Below are positions 42,324 through 54,214 of a stretch of DNA of 64,000 nt, piece by piece. The DNA is from Limnanthes douglasii subsp. nivea. Lineage: Eukaryota; Streptophyta; Magnoliopsida; Brassicales; Limnanthaceae. The notes under the pieces were generated by a model. That model was not told where the DNA came from. It made no database searches and worked only from the letters and a program-made list of their open reading frames with translations. The stretch's first letter is position 1. Every line of letters begins with the position of its first letter. The stretch covers positions 151,436,997 through 151,500,996 of the forward strand of contig JAUPFV010000003.1 of NCBI GenBank assembly GCA_036936605.1, given 5' to 3'. Position numbers and translations under genes: made by a program.

Positions 42324-42960
42324 TCAGATATCAGAGTACTCTTTTGTCTTCCAATGATCCATACATAGGTTACTTACATACCTCCCTAACATGTTTGCAC
42401 CAAATGAAATATCCGACCTAGTACAGACTCGAGCATACATTGATCTCCCAACTACCGAAGCATAAAAGATCGTTTTTATTTTTTTAGTCTCAAGTTTTAT
42501 CGTTGGACATTGACCCAGACTTAGTCTTTCATCCTTTTCTATAGGGTTACTTAGGGGTTTAAAGGTTTCTGATCCATAACGTTGTAACACACTTTCAGTA
42601 TATGCCGTTTGTGATAATCCACGAATATCAGAGGAGCGATCCCAATGTATTTGGATTCCTAACACAAAACTAACATCATCGAGATCCTTCATGTCAAACT
42701 TGTCTGATAAAATTCTCTTTACAGTGTGTAGCAATTACTTATAGTTCGAGGTAAATAGTATATTATCAAAATATAATACTAGAAATCTGAAATTAATCTC
42801 ATTGAAGTTGTGATGAACATAATCCTCAACCAAGTTGACTTCACAGTCAATAGATATTATCATCTCAAGGAATTTGTGGTACCATTAGCGAGAGGCCTTC
42901 AATACCAGAGATAAGTTTTCTTTAAAATCAATCCCTTCATACTGAGTATAACCTTTCGCT
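42324..42960 (-). pseudogene. Copia reverse transcriptase remnant
   Basis: The frame 42734-42324 is open and reads RILSDKFDMKDLDDVSFVLGIQIHWDRS..LSQTAYTESVLQRYG..ASVVGRSMYARVCTRSDISFGANMLGRYVSN, the C-terminal half of a copia RT. Upstream in broken frames the catalytic box region reads LYFDNILF, where YVDDIL is expected, so both the Val and the second Asp are changed. ..GMDHWK also follows the family pattern. Confidence 0.88.
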
Positions 42961-43449
42961 ACAAGGCGTGCTTTAGGTATATTCATATTACTACTTTTGG
43001 TTTTGTAAACCCACTACCAACCAATTGCATTTGTACCTTCAGTTAATGAGACAAGTTCCCACACCGTATTATTTTGCATTGATTTATACTCATCTTTTAG
43101 AGCGGCAATCCACTTTTGGGAGTCAGATCTTCCCATGGCCTACTTTTAGGATGATGGATCATCTACAATTCCAGCACATGACTCATCATATTCCTGAAGA
43201 TATACTAGAAAATCTGGACGTATAACATTCTTCATTTCTCTTGTAGACCTTCTTAAAGGAGCATTTACCTCTTGTTATATTTTTTGAGGAGGTAGAGTTT
43301 GATCTTCATAAAAAATGTTATTTTGATCTCTTGTAGAATATTATATTGAGGTTTCTCTTGTTCTAACTGGACCACAATTGTATCCTGGTTAAAAACCTTA
43401 AATGGGACATCAATGGTTGATTGGTATAATGTCAATCTTTTGATACATG

Positions 43450-44250
43450 AGTATCTCTATTAAAAACTTCATAAATCTATACAGATTCTTCATCAGAATG
43501 AATATTTGCTCTTTTATTCTTCCTCACAAACTCAACATCATCTAAAAACAATTTCGTACATAATAACCGACGAAGAAGCAACTAACTATTTTAAGGTCTA
43601 GTTCATGTTCCCGAGGCTTAAGCCCTTACCTTAGTTGGACATCCCATATATGTGGATGCTCTAAATTGTGCATACCACATCCTACAGCTCATATGGGGAC
43701 CTAATAGGTGTCTTAGTGGGTATTATATTGAGTATGTACGCGGTACATTTGATGGTTTCCCCCATAGAGATAGTGGTAAAAATAAGTTACTTATCATACT
43801 TATAACCATATATTTTAGTGTACAGTTTTGTCTCTATGATACACCATTCATGCAGGGTGAACCCAACATTCTGTATTGAAAGACTATGCCACTCTAATCT
43901 ATATAGTTTGAAAATGGTCTTTAACGTTGTTCCCCTAATCCCTCATATCTCCCATATTATTCACCATCACGTCAGAACTAAAGCTCTTAATGCTCTTACC
44001 GAGTTATTTTTAAACTTTGTCCCTAAAATATTTGAACTTGTCTATGGCCTCAGACTTCATGCAGAAGATAAATGTACCTAAACTGAGAGAAATCATCAAA
44101 AAATAATATGAAGTCCTGCTGCTTGTTCCATGATTCTTATGCAAACAATCCACATAGATTGGTATGTATCAATTCTAAGACTTCAGTCGCTATACATTCA
44201 TCTATATTTTTTTGCTTTAATTTGTTTCCCTTTAATATACTTGATACATG
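43450..44250 (-). pseudogene. Copia integrase remnant
   Basis: Minus-strand readings across frames at about 44090-43980 give DDFSQFRYIYLLHE..D followed by FRDKV-like sequence. This matches the first catalytic Asp block of copia integrases (DDxSR..WVY). Nothing is open for more than about 100 codons. The other catalytic residues were not located. Confidence 0.6.
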
Positions 44251-44599
44251 TTCTGAAATCAGAGTAATCTAGAAGATCCAATAAACCTTCAGCTACAAGT
44301 TTGTCTATCCTAGCTTGGGATATATGACTAACTGTTTGTGCCACAGTTTAGAGGATTTTTTAAACTTAACAATTTTATTTGGTATATGTTGTGTATATAT
44401 GGAAATTTTGTGATTATTAGTAGTATTTAACAAAGACAAATTATATTTCTTTATAAAACTTTTATGTTCAACAATCACATTATTTAATGAGAAAGTAAAA
44501 CTAATGTTTTCCATAGATTATTTTCAATGAATTTTCTCTAGTTTAGGGTTAATCAAACCTATATATTAACCTTCTGCATGGCTAAAAAATCTAAATTTA

Positions 44600-46308
44600 A
44601 ATTAACCAGTGAACCTTTCGAAGCCTATTGTTAAGGGAAAATCTAATAAATAATTTACCAAGTAGTAATTTTATTAATCATGGAAGAAAATATAGCTTTT
44701 TACATATTCCTGATCATATTTATATTCCTTACAAATTAGTTTCATTTTCTCACTAATGACATAATTCAACTAATTACAATGGTGGACCTATATTTATGAT
44801 AATAGACCTATAATTATAGTCATTACTTTGGTCATGACGCGTTACGAGGATCGTTTAGTCAATAACTCTTTTAACAAGTGTTGAATTCCTTGATGGTATC
44901 TTCATTAGTTGTTGCTGATGACTAAGCTATACTGGCATTGGTAGATGCGTGTCATTCGTCGATGGACCTCGCTTTTCCTGTTACTTTTAGTGCTTGGCCT
45001 TTTAGATGACATTTACTCGTCTTATAGTTTGGGTTAGATTTGCATCTCTATTAGCGTTTGGTTCTCTTTGCAGTTTCTGCTCGGTTATGGTAAGGAATTT
45101 TTTATAGGAAAAATTTGGTGCTTTATAAGTGGGTCTATGCTTGGTTATTGAGCCGAATCTGCTCGGTCATACCTGGTTGGACGACACCGATGCCATATTA
45201 TAGGGTCTATTATTTACCATTGGATTTGATGTGTAGATGATGCTCTACAAGTTTTTAGTCTGATGTAAATGTCCCTCATATTAGCTTGGTCTCGTTGTTG
45301 TGCGTGGTGTAGATGTACTGCTTGTGGGTTGCCCTAGTATCGTATCAGAAACCCCTTTGTTTGGCCTTATTTATGCCTTAATATTGTTTCCATCTGCTTG
45401 GATTTTTCTTGATCAATCAGCTTGGTGAGGGCATCATGATCACCTATGATCCTCAAAGAAATCAATTTAACCTTCCGAACGACCGATTAAATTACTTCCA
45501 GAATTTACCTACCAAAATTTGAAAGCATAATCATGCATATTAACTTAACATTCAAGCACTTAAATTTTTTTGTTTCACAAATACATACAAAAAATCAGCA
45601 TGCTCAAACATATTCATATGTGAAACAAATCATGCAAAATACGAAATTAATTAACAATTACTTTACACAAGTATTTTTTGAGTTTTTTTTAATTTCCAAC
45701 CTGTTGCTGCAGTCACTAGGTTGGACTCAAGCCTGCAGCAACAAATGCTGTTGTTGAACGCATGTCGAGCCAGTAATAGTGGTTGTTATCACTGAGTGGT
45801 ATGCCCAGCCAGCAACCCCCTAGTGCTATCATCGTGACAGTAGTGGGTTTGTGAATTACCTCACAAGTTACGGATTGTATCTGTAACGAGAATAGTTCGT
45901 TGGCCCACGATGAATATTATCGGAAAACATTCGATCAACACTAGCATCAGGGGTTAATCCATCGATAATCCACTGCCTCAATATTTTTGAATTGATTCAC
46001 TAAATTAGGCATTGTTTATGTTATTTTTTTGAGAAAAAAGTCCAACCATCAAACAAACCCTAAATTTATCGAATATCCCAAAATGTATCACCTCCAATAA
46101 TTTAATCAAAAACAATAAAACATATAATCATGCTTTTAACAAGAACAGATAATGGTATTCATGTTTTTCATGCAAATCCTAAATTCATGCTCTAACCAAG
46201 TTAATCGTACATTTAATCCCAATGACATGAATTCTTACAGCAAAAACAAACATACACGATTTGATAATAGATATGCAATTGTTTATCATACGAATCATAA
46301 GATGGTTT
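44600..46308. other. Copia gag region, not recognisable
   Basis: By position this should hold gag of the copia element, but I could not recognise any Gag motif or zinc knuckle. Part of it (about 44820-45480) has a higher GC content and different texture and may be an unrelated insertion. An 11-bp inverted repeat is present at 45702-45743. Confidence 0.4.
45702..45743. other. Perfect 11-bp inverted repeat (hairpin)
   Basis: TGTTGCTGCAG at 45702-45712 and CTGCAGCAACA at 45733-45743, with a 20-nt loop. It is followed by AAATGCTGTTGTTG. It is not placed like a terminator of any gene seen here. Confidence 0.6.
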
Positions 46309-46324
46309 CATGGTTTTGATACCA
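46309..46324 (-). other. Copia primer-binding site
   Basis: Minus strand TGGTATCAAAACCATG directly after the LTR. It corresponds to the TGGTATCAGAGC type of copia elements. Confidence 0.75.
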
Positions 46325-46913
46325 ATTGATGAATATTAAATGAATCGCATCAATAAATTCATCAAATACGTGGAAAATATATTAAACCCTCTTATGATTT
46401 TACTACAGAATAAACAGAAAAGACATATACCATTTTACATGCTATTACTATCCATTAATCTGTTTGTTGGTATTCAACAATTCTTCAATATACTTTAAGA
46501 CTTGTTATAAAGATTCTTGAAAAAAAACTGTTAGTGCTTCCAATCACAAATATGACGACTGTCTATTTATTTAGATTTGGTCGAAGGAATATAAAAGTCT
46601 AGGTCATGCTTATATAGGCCATACAACTTGGACTTTAAGTTGTATATGCTCATTAACATATGGCATCTTGTGATCGGGGACTACAACCTAGTGAATTGAA
46701 TTTATCAATTTACTTCATGGTTTATTAGTTCACGCTTAAGTGTTAATATTTGAGCTCAATCAAATTCAACCCGGTTACTACACTTATAAGTACATAGTGC
46801 ACTTTTCACATATAGGTCCAATAAATAATTAATCTAGTTATTTTTATTATTAGAATATTATATGAAAATGATTAAATACATATGTAGCATACTGATCCAT
46901 AAATATTCTAATA
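46325..46913 (-). repeat. Copia right LTR (5' LTR, minus strand)
   Basis: About 589 bp between the PBS and the TATTAGAATATTTATGG start at 46913. It shares with the left LTR ACTTGGACTTTAA, TTCAACCCGGTTA, CACTTATAAGT and TTTTTCACATATAG-like blocks (46640-46815 versus 40456-41385). It contains one copy of the unit that is amplified in the left LTR. Confidence 0.75.
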
Positions 46914-48724
46914 AATAGTAAAAAACGTTGATGTTATTTGTGTTTAAAATGAGAGATAATTTCATTAATAATAGTCTTGTTTCTGCTAATATTTAACTTT
47001 GTTATAGGTTTCAAGTTTCTCTCATGCTATGTTGTCATAATATTTTATAATTATTTTTAGATATTTTTTTCATTCGGATTCAACGAATTTCTTCAATGTT
47101 ATTTCATGCTCTTCACATGTTAGGTCAAAAAACCCAAAAGTGCACAGCATTTTTAGATAATCTTATCTATCGCAAATTTTATCACGACTATGAGGTGATA
47201 TCATTATGATTAATTTATTTTTCTCATAAATATAATACATATTGCAGACCATGATATCATAATTTTTTAACAAAGTCATTTGTTGTCATCGACACTTCGT
47301 CGACGACCTGTGTCAAACATTCATCTTTCTTGGTATGCTATTTAATCTTAACGATGATGGTTCAACAAAATCTAGTCAATGATTCAGTTTCCAACACGTG
47401 TTGGATAACGTAATCCACGATGTCAAATCATGATGACATATATCTAATAAGGATTACATATCAGGATTCATATATGTGATAAAAATGATGTTTTTTGTTA
47501 GATACGTTCAAGTTTATGTTAGAGTCACATTTAAAGATTCCAAATTTCCCCAACAACCTTTTAACTGTTTGTCCATTGAATAGTTAAGGTCGAAACATTT
47601 AACATTTACAACTCATTTTAACACTAACTTAGTAAGAATATAACAGAACAAAATTACAATCCATGTGTTGCTAGTTCCATATGTTGAATTTTTCAAGCGA
47701 GTTATACTCAACAACACTTACTTATTTCTCTTTATTGTGAAAGAGGTTATTATTCACCTTATTCAGTTGTAGTTCAATAAAAAAGAATAACTCGAGCACA
47801 TCTTGTTTCACTTTGTATGGAAGGTCGAAAACCTAATTCATAAGAGTCAATATTAAATAGTCTCATGTGCACATGTAGGCGATATCACGATGACACAATT
47901 CATACAAAATATGTAGTATATTTTGCAAGTAACTTATCCAAAAAATAATTGTCATTTATATGCGCTCGTTTCCTTCAATATACCGCAAGCTCTCAGCAAA
48001 AAAAAATTAGTCGCACTCCACTTCATATTGTAAGTTTTATATATTTAATTTGTTGAAAAGTTTGTAGTTATTGATATGGTTCATACAATCACAATTAATC
48101 TGTATATATATATAGATTATGATGTAGAAGTATGTTGATCTCCTTGTAGATTATGTTAAAGATCATAATGATTAAATCAAACTAATCACGTAAAAAAATT
48201 TGTTTGACTATGTGGAAATGAGTTTACGTTTAAACTGAAAATAAAAACTAATTTAATCATGCATCAGTCGAACCAAATACAATTGATTTTGACATAGTGG
48301 GTCGAAAAAAGTTATCATATTAAAAATACAAATGACATCTAAATATGAAGAAATTTAAAATTACATCTAAATATGAAGATATTTAAAATATAAGAATGTT
48401 TTCTTTCATATTTCAACTTCATATTTTGACCCACCCTAGTCGGAAAGAAAGACTTTTTTAGATCTAAAAAATGTATATAATTTCGACCTCGTACGTCGTA
48501 ATCAAGTTTATTTTTCAATTTTATAAAAAATACGTTTATTTATTTATTTCTTCTTTATCAACTCATTATGTGATAATAATAAAAAAATCTCATAGACATT
48601 GAAATTAAGAAGGTTATAAATGTTATTACACAAATTTTGAACTTTTTTATACTTTTACTTACTAAGGACGATCTTTTTTATAGTTGTCAAAATTTTATTT
48701 ATACCATTTCAAAGACATACATTA
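46914..48724. other. AT-rich spacer
   Basis: No gene or element recognised. A short direct repeat of TAAATATGAAGATATTTAAAA type occurs at 48338-48390. Confidence 0.45.
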
Positions 48725-48900
48725 CAATAGTTAAAAACAAACTAAGAAGTCTTCTTAGTAGTTTTATTAATAAAACTTTAAAAATATAATAATTAAAAAC
48801 AAACTAAGAGACATCTTCTTTAATAGTTTTATTAACTCCAATAATAATAATTAAAAATAAACTAAAATAGGTCTTCTTTAATAGTTCTACTAACATCATG
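48725..48900. repeat. Three degenerate tandem units of about 55-65 bp
   Basis: AATTAAAAACAAACTAAGA..TCTTCTTTAATAGTTTTATTAA-like units start at about 48730, 48788 and 48848. They lie in AT-rich DNA and are non-coding. Confidence 0.65.
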
Positions 48901-49230
48901 TCAAGGCTATTTTTTTATAAATCCTTTATAACCTTCAACTCAAGCTACGTAGAAGCATTGTTGCAGGTTGAAACAAAATTTGAAATCCTCTTTCTAACCT
49001 CATATAAAATTATCTATTTGGCGACCCCTAAAATTTCCAAGCATGAATCTTATTTTACCCTTCAAACATGTTGCATCTTGGAGTGAACATTAAATCAAGT
49101 TAGGCGTGACTCCAAACAAGAGATTGTTACTTTTATCAAACCCCATTAAATTGTCATTCCATCTAGTATACAGTGTCAATAATTCATGAGTAAGAAACAA
49201 CAAAATCAATTATTATGACTATTTTTTATA

Positions 49231-49595
49231 TGATAAGGGAAGATTAAAGATCTAGAAAAGATAATGGTGTCTTATTGATGAAAAAAGTTTCTTAGGAGAA
49301 ATTATGAATTATGTAAGAAAATAGGACTAATGTAAAACAAACAATAGACTTGAGGATGGGACTACAATTATTAAATTGTTAAGCTTATGTGACCTACTAT
49401 TTGTATTATAAATAGACCCTTCATTTTTGGGAAATGAGTGATTGAAAAATGATTAAGCAATTATTACATTGACTTTTTCTCTCTAAAAATATATCTCTCT
49501 CTCTAAAATATTGTTCAAGTAATCTATATAACACTTTGGTTCTCTAAATATTGTTTTACCCAGAAAATCTACTCCAAAGATTTCAGGAACGATCA
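49231..49595 (+). repeat. Element D 5' LTR
   Basis: 365 bp, TGATAAGGG to ACGATCA. TATAAATA at 49407-49414, CT-rich TCTCTCTCTCT at about 49493-49503. Confidence 0.92.
49407..49414 (+). promoter_or_regulatory. TATA box in element D 5' LTR
   Basis: TATAAATA; the 3' LTR has TACAAATA at the same place, so only the 5' copy keeps the box. Confidence 0.55.
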
Positions 49596-49613
49596 TTGAC
49601 GCCGACCGTGGGA
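49596..49613 (+). other. Element D primer-binding site
   Basis: TTGACGCCGACCGTGGGA directly after the LTR. It differs from the PBS of A and B, so a different tRNA primer is likely. tRNA not assigned. Confidence 0.6.
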
Positions 49614-49693
49614 ACGATTTGGTACCATGGATCGTATTCCAAAACCAATTTAAAGTTTTAAAAAAATTAATAGAAATTCGAGGAGATTTAAGC

Positions 49694-51300
49694 ATGAGTA
49701 ACGACTTGGAAATTGGAAAAGAATTTGAGGAAAACCCAACGGAAAGTAATATGGAAATTGATCAACATGCTTGTGAAATTTTGGAAGAGTCTATATTGGT
49801 GGTTCGTAGGAATGAGATGGTGGAAGAGATAGATAGGTTCAATTCTGAAAGAGATGCAACGATTGCTGCTAGAAAAGTCCGATCTGAAGTCCGAAAAAAA
49901 AATGATACTGAGAAATATGAGCCTGATCATTATCATCCGATTCGTAAGAAGAACAGGTATCGAAAACATCATCATAATTTTCCGATGAAGAAGTTGAAAC
50001 TGAGGTATAAGTATGAATCGTTTGAGTCAAGTGATTGTTCAATCTATGACTCTAGTGAATGTTCTTCAGAAATGGAGCGTCGTAGAAAGAAATATGCTAG
50101 AAAGAAATATGCGAAGAGGTATCGAAAGGAACGTCGTTCAAATAATCATTCTAATGAGTTGAAAGGAAAAGACTAGATTTCCGAGGAACATGTCAAGAAA
50201 GATAATGTTGTGAATGTTCAAAATCAGTCAGGGAGCCAAAATTTTGAATATTGTGTGAGTAATCAATACACATTGCCTTCTGAGGAAGGTCTTTACGCGA
50301 TGACTCACCAGGGTACAAGAACTAATATTTCTAGAGCATGTCATAATTGGAGGTCTTATGCTTTGTCTGCAGAGATTCTTTCTGGCAATCTTCCGAAGTA
50401 TTTCAATATTTCTAAGATGGAGAAATTCGATGGGACTCAAGATCCTGATAGTCACATTGAATTTTTTTAAAATATAATGATCAATATGATGAAAATATGT
50501 TGTTTTGCAGGGCTTTCTCTCAGACTTTAAAGGGGTTGCTTCAAAATGGTATAATCGATTACCGCAGGGTTACATCAAGAATTCGATATGTTATAGAATG
50601 TGTTTTGTTAACATTTTGTGGGAAGTAAGAAGTTTTGTGCTAATAGAGATACTATAATATATTGCAGACAGAAGGTTGGGCAAAAGTCTAAAAAGTTATA
50701 CCAACCATTTTGTTAAAGCAAAGACTGATGATGGAATGTTGTAAAGATTCTGTAGCTTTGGCAGCATATGTAATGGGCTTCTCTCCAGAATTTTAAAAGA
50801 TACAGTGGCTGAAATTCAGGCAATGACGTTTGGAGCTCTTCTTGATCGGGTTGAGAAGAGGATTTTTGTGGAAAGAACTCAAGCTTTGGAAAGAGGATCT
50901 AGTGATCAACTAGAGCAAAATCAGTTTCAAATATATGTTGATACTACTTAACCTCCTCGAATTAATGCACAACCAAAGGTAGTGGGTCAGTATCCTCCGA
51001 GGCCCCGGGTAAATTAATAGACATATAGTACACCGCAAGTGGAAAGGCATATATCTAACAAGTGGATCCAACCAGATTACATTGCAGAACTAACTGATTG
51101 TATGGCAACTATATTTGATAAAACTCGTGGTTATGTGCAATTTCGAAAGCGTTTCCCAATTCAAACTCCGAAGGAAAATTGAAATAACAGGTTTTGCAAG
51201 TATCATGAAGATGTTGGACATGATATAAAGTAATGCATTACTTTGAAGATAATAATTCTGGTGAAAGCTGACAGATTTTGTAAAGAAGAATTCTAGCAAA
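49694..51300 (+). pseudogene. Element D gag (degenerate)
   Basis: The ATG at 49694 (MSNDLEIGKEFEENP) is the first in the open frame, which runs to 50176. It has the same design as A: an acidic/charged N-terminus, then a Ser cluster (ESSDCSIYDSSECSS), then a very basic block (RRRKKYARKKYAKRYRKERR). The next frame 50210-50470 (..LPKYFNISKMEKFDGTQDPDSHIEFF) leads into the capsid core, continued in broken frames to about 50860. The zinc knuckle at about 51190-51245 (C-x2-H-x3-GH-x4-) lacks its last part because of a stop before the final Cys. Many stops. Confidence 0.82.
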
Positions 51301-51359
51301 AATCCGATGGTTAAAGAAAAGTCAAAAAATGATGAAACTACATTGGTTATTTCCGAGGA

Positions 51360-52090
51360 AATTAGTTCTTTTGATATTGCGACTGAGTATTTTGATCCAA
51401 AATAAGCCATAAATGATATTAGCACGGTGGAAGAAATTGTCCCAAGAAAAAAAGTTAGTGATTTATGTGCTTATTTTGAGTCCTTAGCAATTTTTAGGGG
51501 TGATACTGTGGCAAGAAAGTCGAACAGTTCCTGGAATAGGCACATAGTCACCTTAACTACTCAGTTAGAAGTGGGAGCCTCAGCACATCAGTATCAAACT
51601 CCATCTCCAATAATCTATTTTGAGGACGATGATATGAGAAATCTGGCAGACCCACATGAAGATGCGGTAGTAATTACAGCAGGGATAACTGGTGATCATG
51701 TGCAGAGGGTATTTATCGATACAGGAAATTCTACTAACATATTGTTTATGAGTACTTATAAGAAGATTGTTGATCCTCCTGTTCTCCGACCATCTGATAG
51801 AACTATTGTAGGATTTACAGGAGCAACTTCTGAAGTAATGGGTGAATCTGAAAGCATGGTGGAATTAGGTCGAGAACCTTTTCGAAAGGAGGTTGAAATC
51901 CTATTCATACTCGTAGATGCACCAACTTCTTACAATGCTATTTTTAGAAGCTTGTGGTTATCATAGATGCATATTGTTATTTCTAAAGTACATCTATGTT
52001 TAAATTATATCGTGGGGAATAATGTGGGAATAATTATAAGCAACCAAAAAATGGCTAGAAAGTGTTATTTAATTGCTTTGTTTTCCAAGC
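51360..52090 (+). pseudogene. Element D aspartic protease domain
   Basis: Open frame 51427-51966. Linker LCAYFESLAIFRGDTV, then VFIDTGNSTNILFMSTYKK with the active site Asp-Thr-Gly intact (Asp at 51718-51720; the usual following Ser is Asn). IVGFTGATSEVMGE follows, and IFRSLWLS in place of ILGRSWLS. The frame stops at 51964-51966. This is the best-preserved part of D's pol. Confidence 0.87.
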
Positions 52091-52199
52091 AAATTTAAAT
52101 GAATAAGTCCAAACAAGCATAACAGCTAGTGGGGACTTCCTAAAAGCCAACCTATTTTGATGATTTAACGGAGTCCTTCGGTTTTTTTGTCCCTGAGGA

Positions 52200-53180
52200 A
52201 GATTACGAAGATCATATATTTTCAGGAGGTAGAATTTTAAATATTAGAACAAAGTTGTCCCTAGAGTTAAAACAAAAGTTGATTGAATTTTTATCATCAA
52301 AGTTAGATTTGTTTGCTTGGTGTTCAGAAGATGTAACTAATGTCCCCCGGAAATTATTTGTCATAAGTTATCAATTAAGAACAATGTGAGACCAATAATT
52401 CAAAAAACAAACCTTTAGTGTCCGAGGCATTAATAGCTGAGGTAGAATATTTAACCAGAGTTGGACACATTCGAGAGCCTCGTTATCCATAGTGGGCTGC
52501 AAATCCAGTTTTGGTTAAAAAGAAGAACGACAAATGGTGAATGTGCGTAAACTTCACAAATTTGAATAGAGCCTGCCCAAAAGATCCTTTCCCAATCCCA
52601 CAGATTGATCAGCTAGTGGTATCAACATCTGGAAACCAACTACTTTATTTATAGATTCTTATATAGGGTATAAGCGGATTAAGATGTTTCCAGGGGACGA
52701 GGAAAATACTTCATTTATTACTGGAAGGGGTTTATATTGTTATAAAGTGATGCCATTTGGTCTAAAAATGCAGGGGCAACTTATCAGCATTTAGTAAATA
52801 AGACTTTCGAATCAAAAATTGGGAGAAATGTGAAAGTATATATCGAAGATATACTGGTTAAGAGTTCGAAGATGAGAATCGTTTTGCTGATTTGGAGGAA
52901 ACCTTCATTAATTTGAAAAAGGGTAAATTTAAAATCGAACTCGGAAAAGTGTACGTTTGGAGTCCGTTCAGGAAAATTCCTTGGGTACATAGTTAGTGAA
53001 AAAGTGATTGAAGCAGACCTAGTACAACTAAAGGCTCTTACATCTATGGCCCCTCCTCGAAATATTGAGGAAGTTCAGACATTAACGGGAAGATTAGCAG
53101 CTTTAAATAGATTTATATCGCGCTTGTCGGACAAATATGCTCTTTTTTTCTAGGTGTTAAGACATGCAAAGTGTTTTAAT
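52200..53180 (+). pseudogene. Element D reverse transcriptase domain (YIED box)
   Basis: Recognisable in several frames: the linker at 52255-52340, WAANPVLVKKKN (about 52495-52530), N..RACPKDPFPIPQIDQLV (about 52560-52617), SYKVMPFGLK-like block (about 52735-52770), and the catalytic box at 52839-52850, which reads Tyr-Ile-Glu-Asp instead of Tyr-Ile-Asp-Asp. Then FLGYIVSEK and LTGRLAALNRFIS (to about 53120). The Asp-to-Glu change would disable or strongly impair polymerase activity. Numerous frameshifts. Confidence 0.87.
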
Positions 53181-53189
53181 TGGACGACA

Positions 53190-53645
53190 GAATGTTGGAG
53201 GTTTTTCACCAGATTAAAGAGTATCTTTCTTCCCCTGATATTCTCACTAAACCTTCTTTAGAGGAGATATTATTCGTTTATTTAGATGTTTCATAGTTTG
53301 CTCTAAGTGTCGTGTTAGTTCGAGAGGAGGATAATATCCCAAGGTCGATGTATTACATAAGTAAAAGTTTATTAGGTGCGGAGAAACGATATTTGAAGTT
53401 AGAAAACTTGGCTCTTGCATTAATGATTGCTGCTCGAAAAATGCGGCCATATTTTCAAGCTCATTATATTACAAATCAAACGTATTTTCCACTAAAAATA
53501 TGCTTCAAAGACCTGATATCTCAGGGAGAATGACAAAATGGTCGGTTGAGTTGGGAGATTTTGATATCGAATTTGAACCAAATGTGATTAAAGCTCAAGC
53601 CCTAGCAGATTTCTTAGTAGAGTGTTATTTTGATCGGTCGAGTAT
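53190..53645 (+). pseudogene. Element D first RNase H domain
   Basis: LVREEDNIPRSMYYISKSLLGAEKRYLKLENLALALMIAARKMRPYFQAHYI (53312-53480) and, after a one-base shift, RMTKWSVELGDFDIEFEPNVIKAQALADFLVE (53527-53622). Same layout as A and B. Confidence 0.84.
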
Positions 53646-53659
53646 GGATGTTGACAAGG

Positions 53660-54060
53660 ATAACTTCGAGGTTGAATGGATTATTCAAACATAAGGAGGC
53701 TCGAGTACATCCAGAAATAAAGCTAGGATTAAGTTGGTTTTGCCAGAAGGAATAGCAATGTTTCAGGCCCTTCGGTTTGGGTTTAAAGCAACAAACAATG
53801 AAGTGGCGTATGAAGCAGCTTTAGCAGGGTTAAGGCTTGCGCAAATTTGTAGGGCTAAAAAGGTTAAGTTAATCAGTGATTCACAACTTCTCATTAATCA
53901 TGCATCTGGACAATCCGAGGCTCAGAAGGATCATCTGATAAAATACTTTAAAGTGTTAAAAGACCTATCTCTAAGCTTCGAAAAAACAAGCTATGAGCAT
54001 GTTCGAAGATAAGAAAATTCAGTAGCAAATTCTTTGGCTACTATTTCATATTCTGAGTAA
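53660..54060 (+). pseudogene. Element D second, archaeal-type RNase H (aRH)
   Basis: IIQT-stop-GGSS: the first catalytic Asp codon of TDGGSS has become TAA (53692-53694). The frame 53734-54012 keeps NNEVAYEAALAGL (Glu) and LISDSQLLINHASGQSEAQKDHL (Asp). The last acidic block reads ..VANSLATI, with Asn where A has Asp. Two of four acidic positions are therefore lost. Confidence 0.82.
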
Positions 54061-54214
54061 TACCCATGAATTATTACGTTGGAAAATCCAATAAAAATTC
54101 GGAGCACATAGTTGGGATTATTAATTAAGACAACAAAATACTTAGCTGCGAAAATAAAGATTGGAGGCAAGACATAATTAATTTTTTTAAATGATGAGTT
54201 ACCAATTGACAAGT

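Larger units (their letters stand above)
39740..46913 (-). mobile_element. Ty1/copia element, minus strand, decayed
   Basis: Right (5') LTR 46325-46913. PBS on the minus strand TGGTATCAAAACCATG (46324-46309), initiator-Met type. Integrase remnants at about 44250-43450, RT at about 42960-42324, RNase H at about 42283-42060. The purine tract AGTGTGAGAT (41497-41488) comes immediately before the left (3') LTR start TGTTGGAGTAC at 41487. The order integrase before RT defines Ty1/copia. The left LTR is expanded by a tandem array and holds a TRIM insertion; its outer end (about 39740) is uncertain. Confidence 0.8.

Noticed and set aside
47281..47345. GC-richer patch with TCGTCGACGACC palindrome-like sequence
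   Set aside because: Too short and isolated; no element boundary or coding frame could be attached to it.
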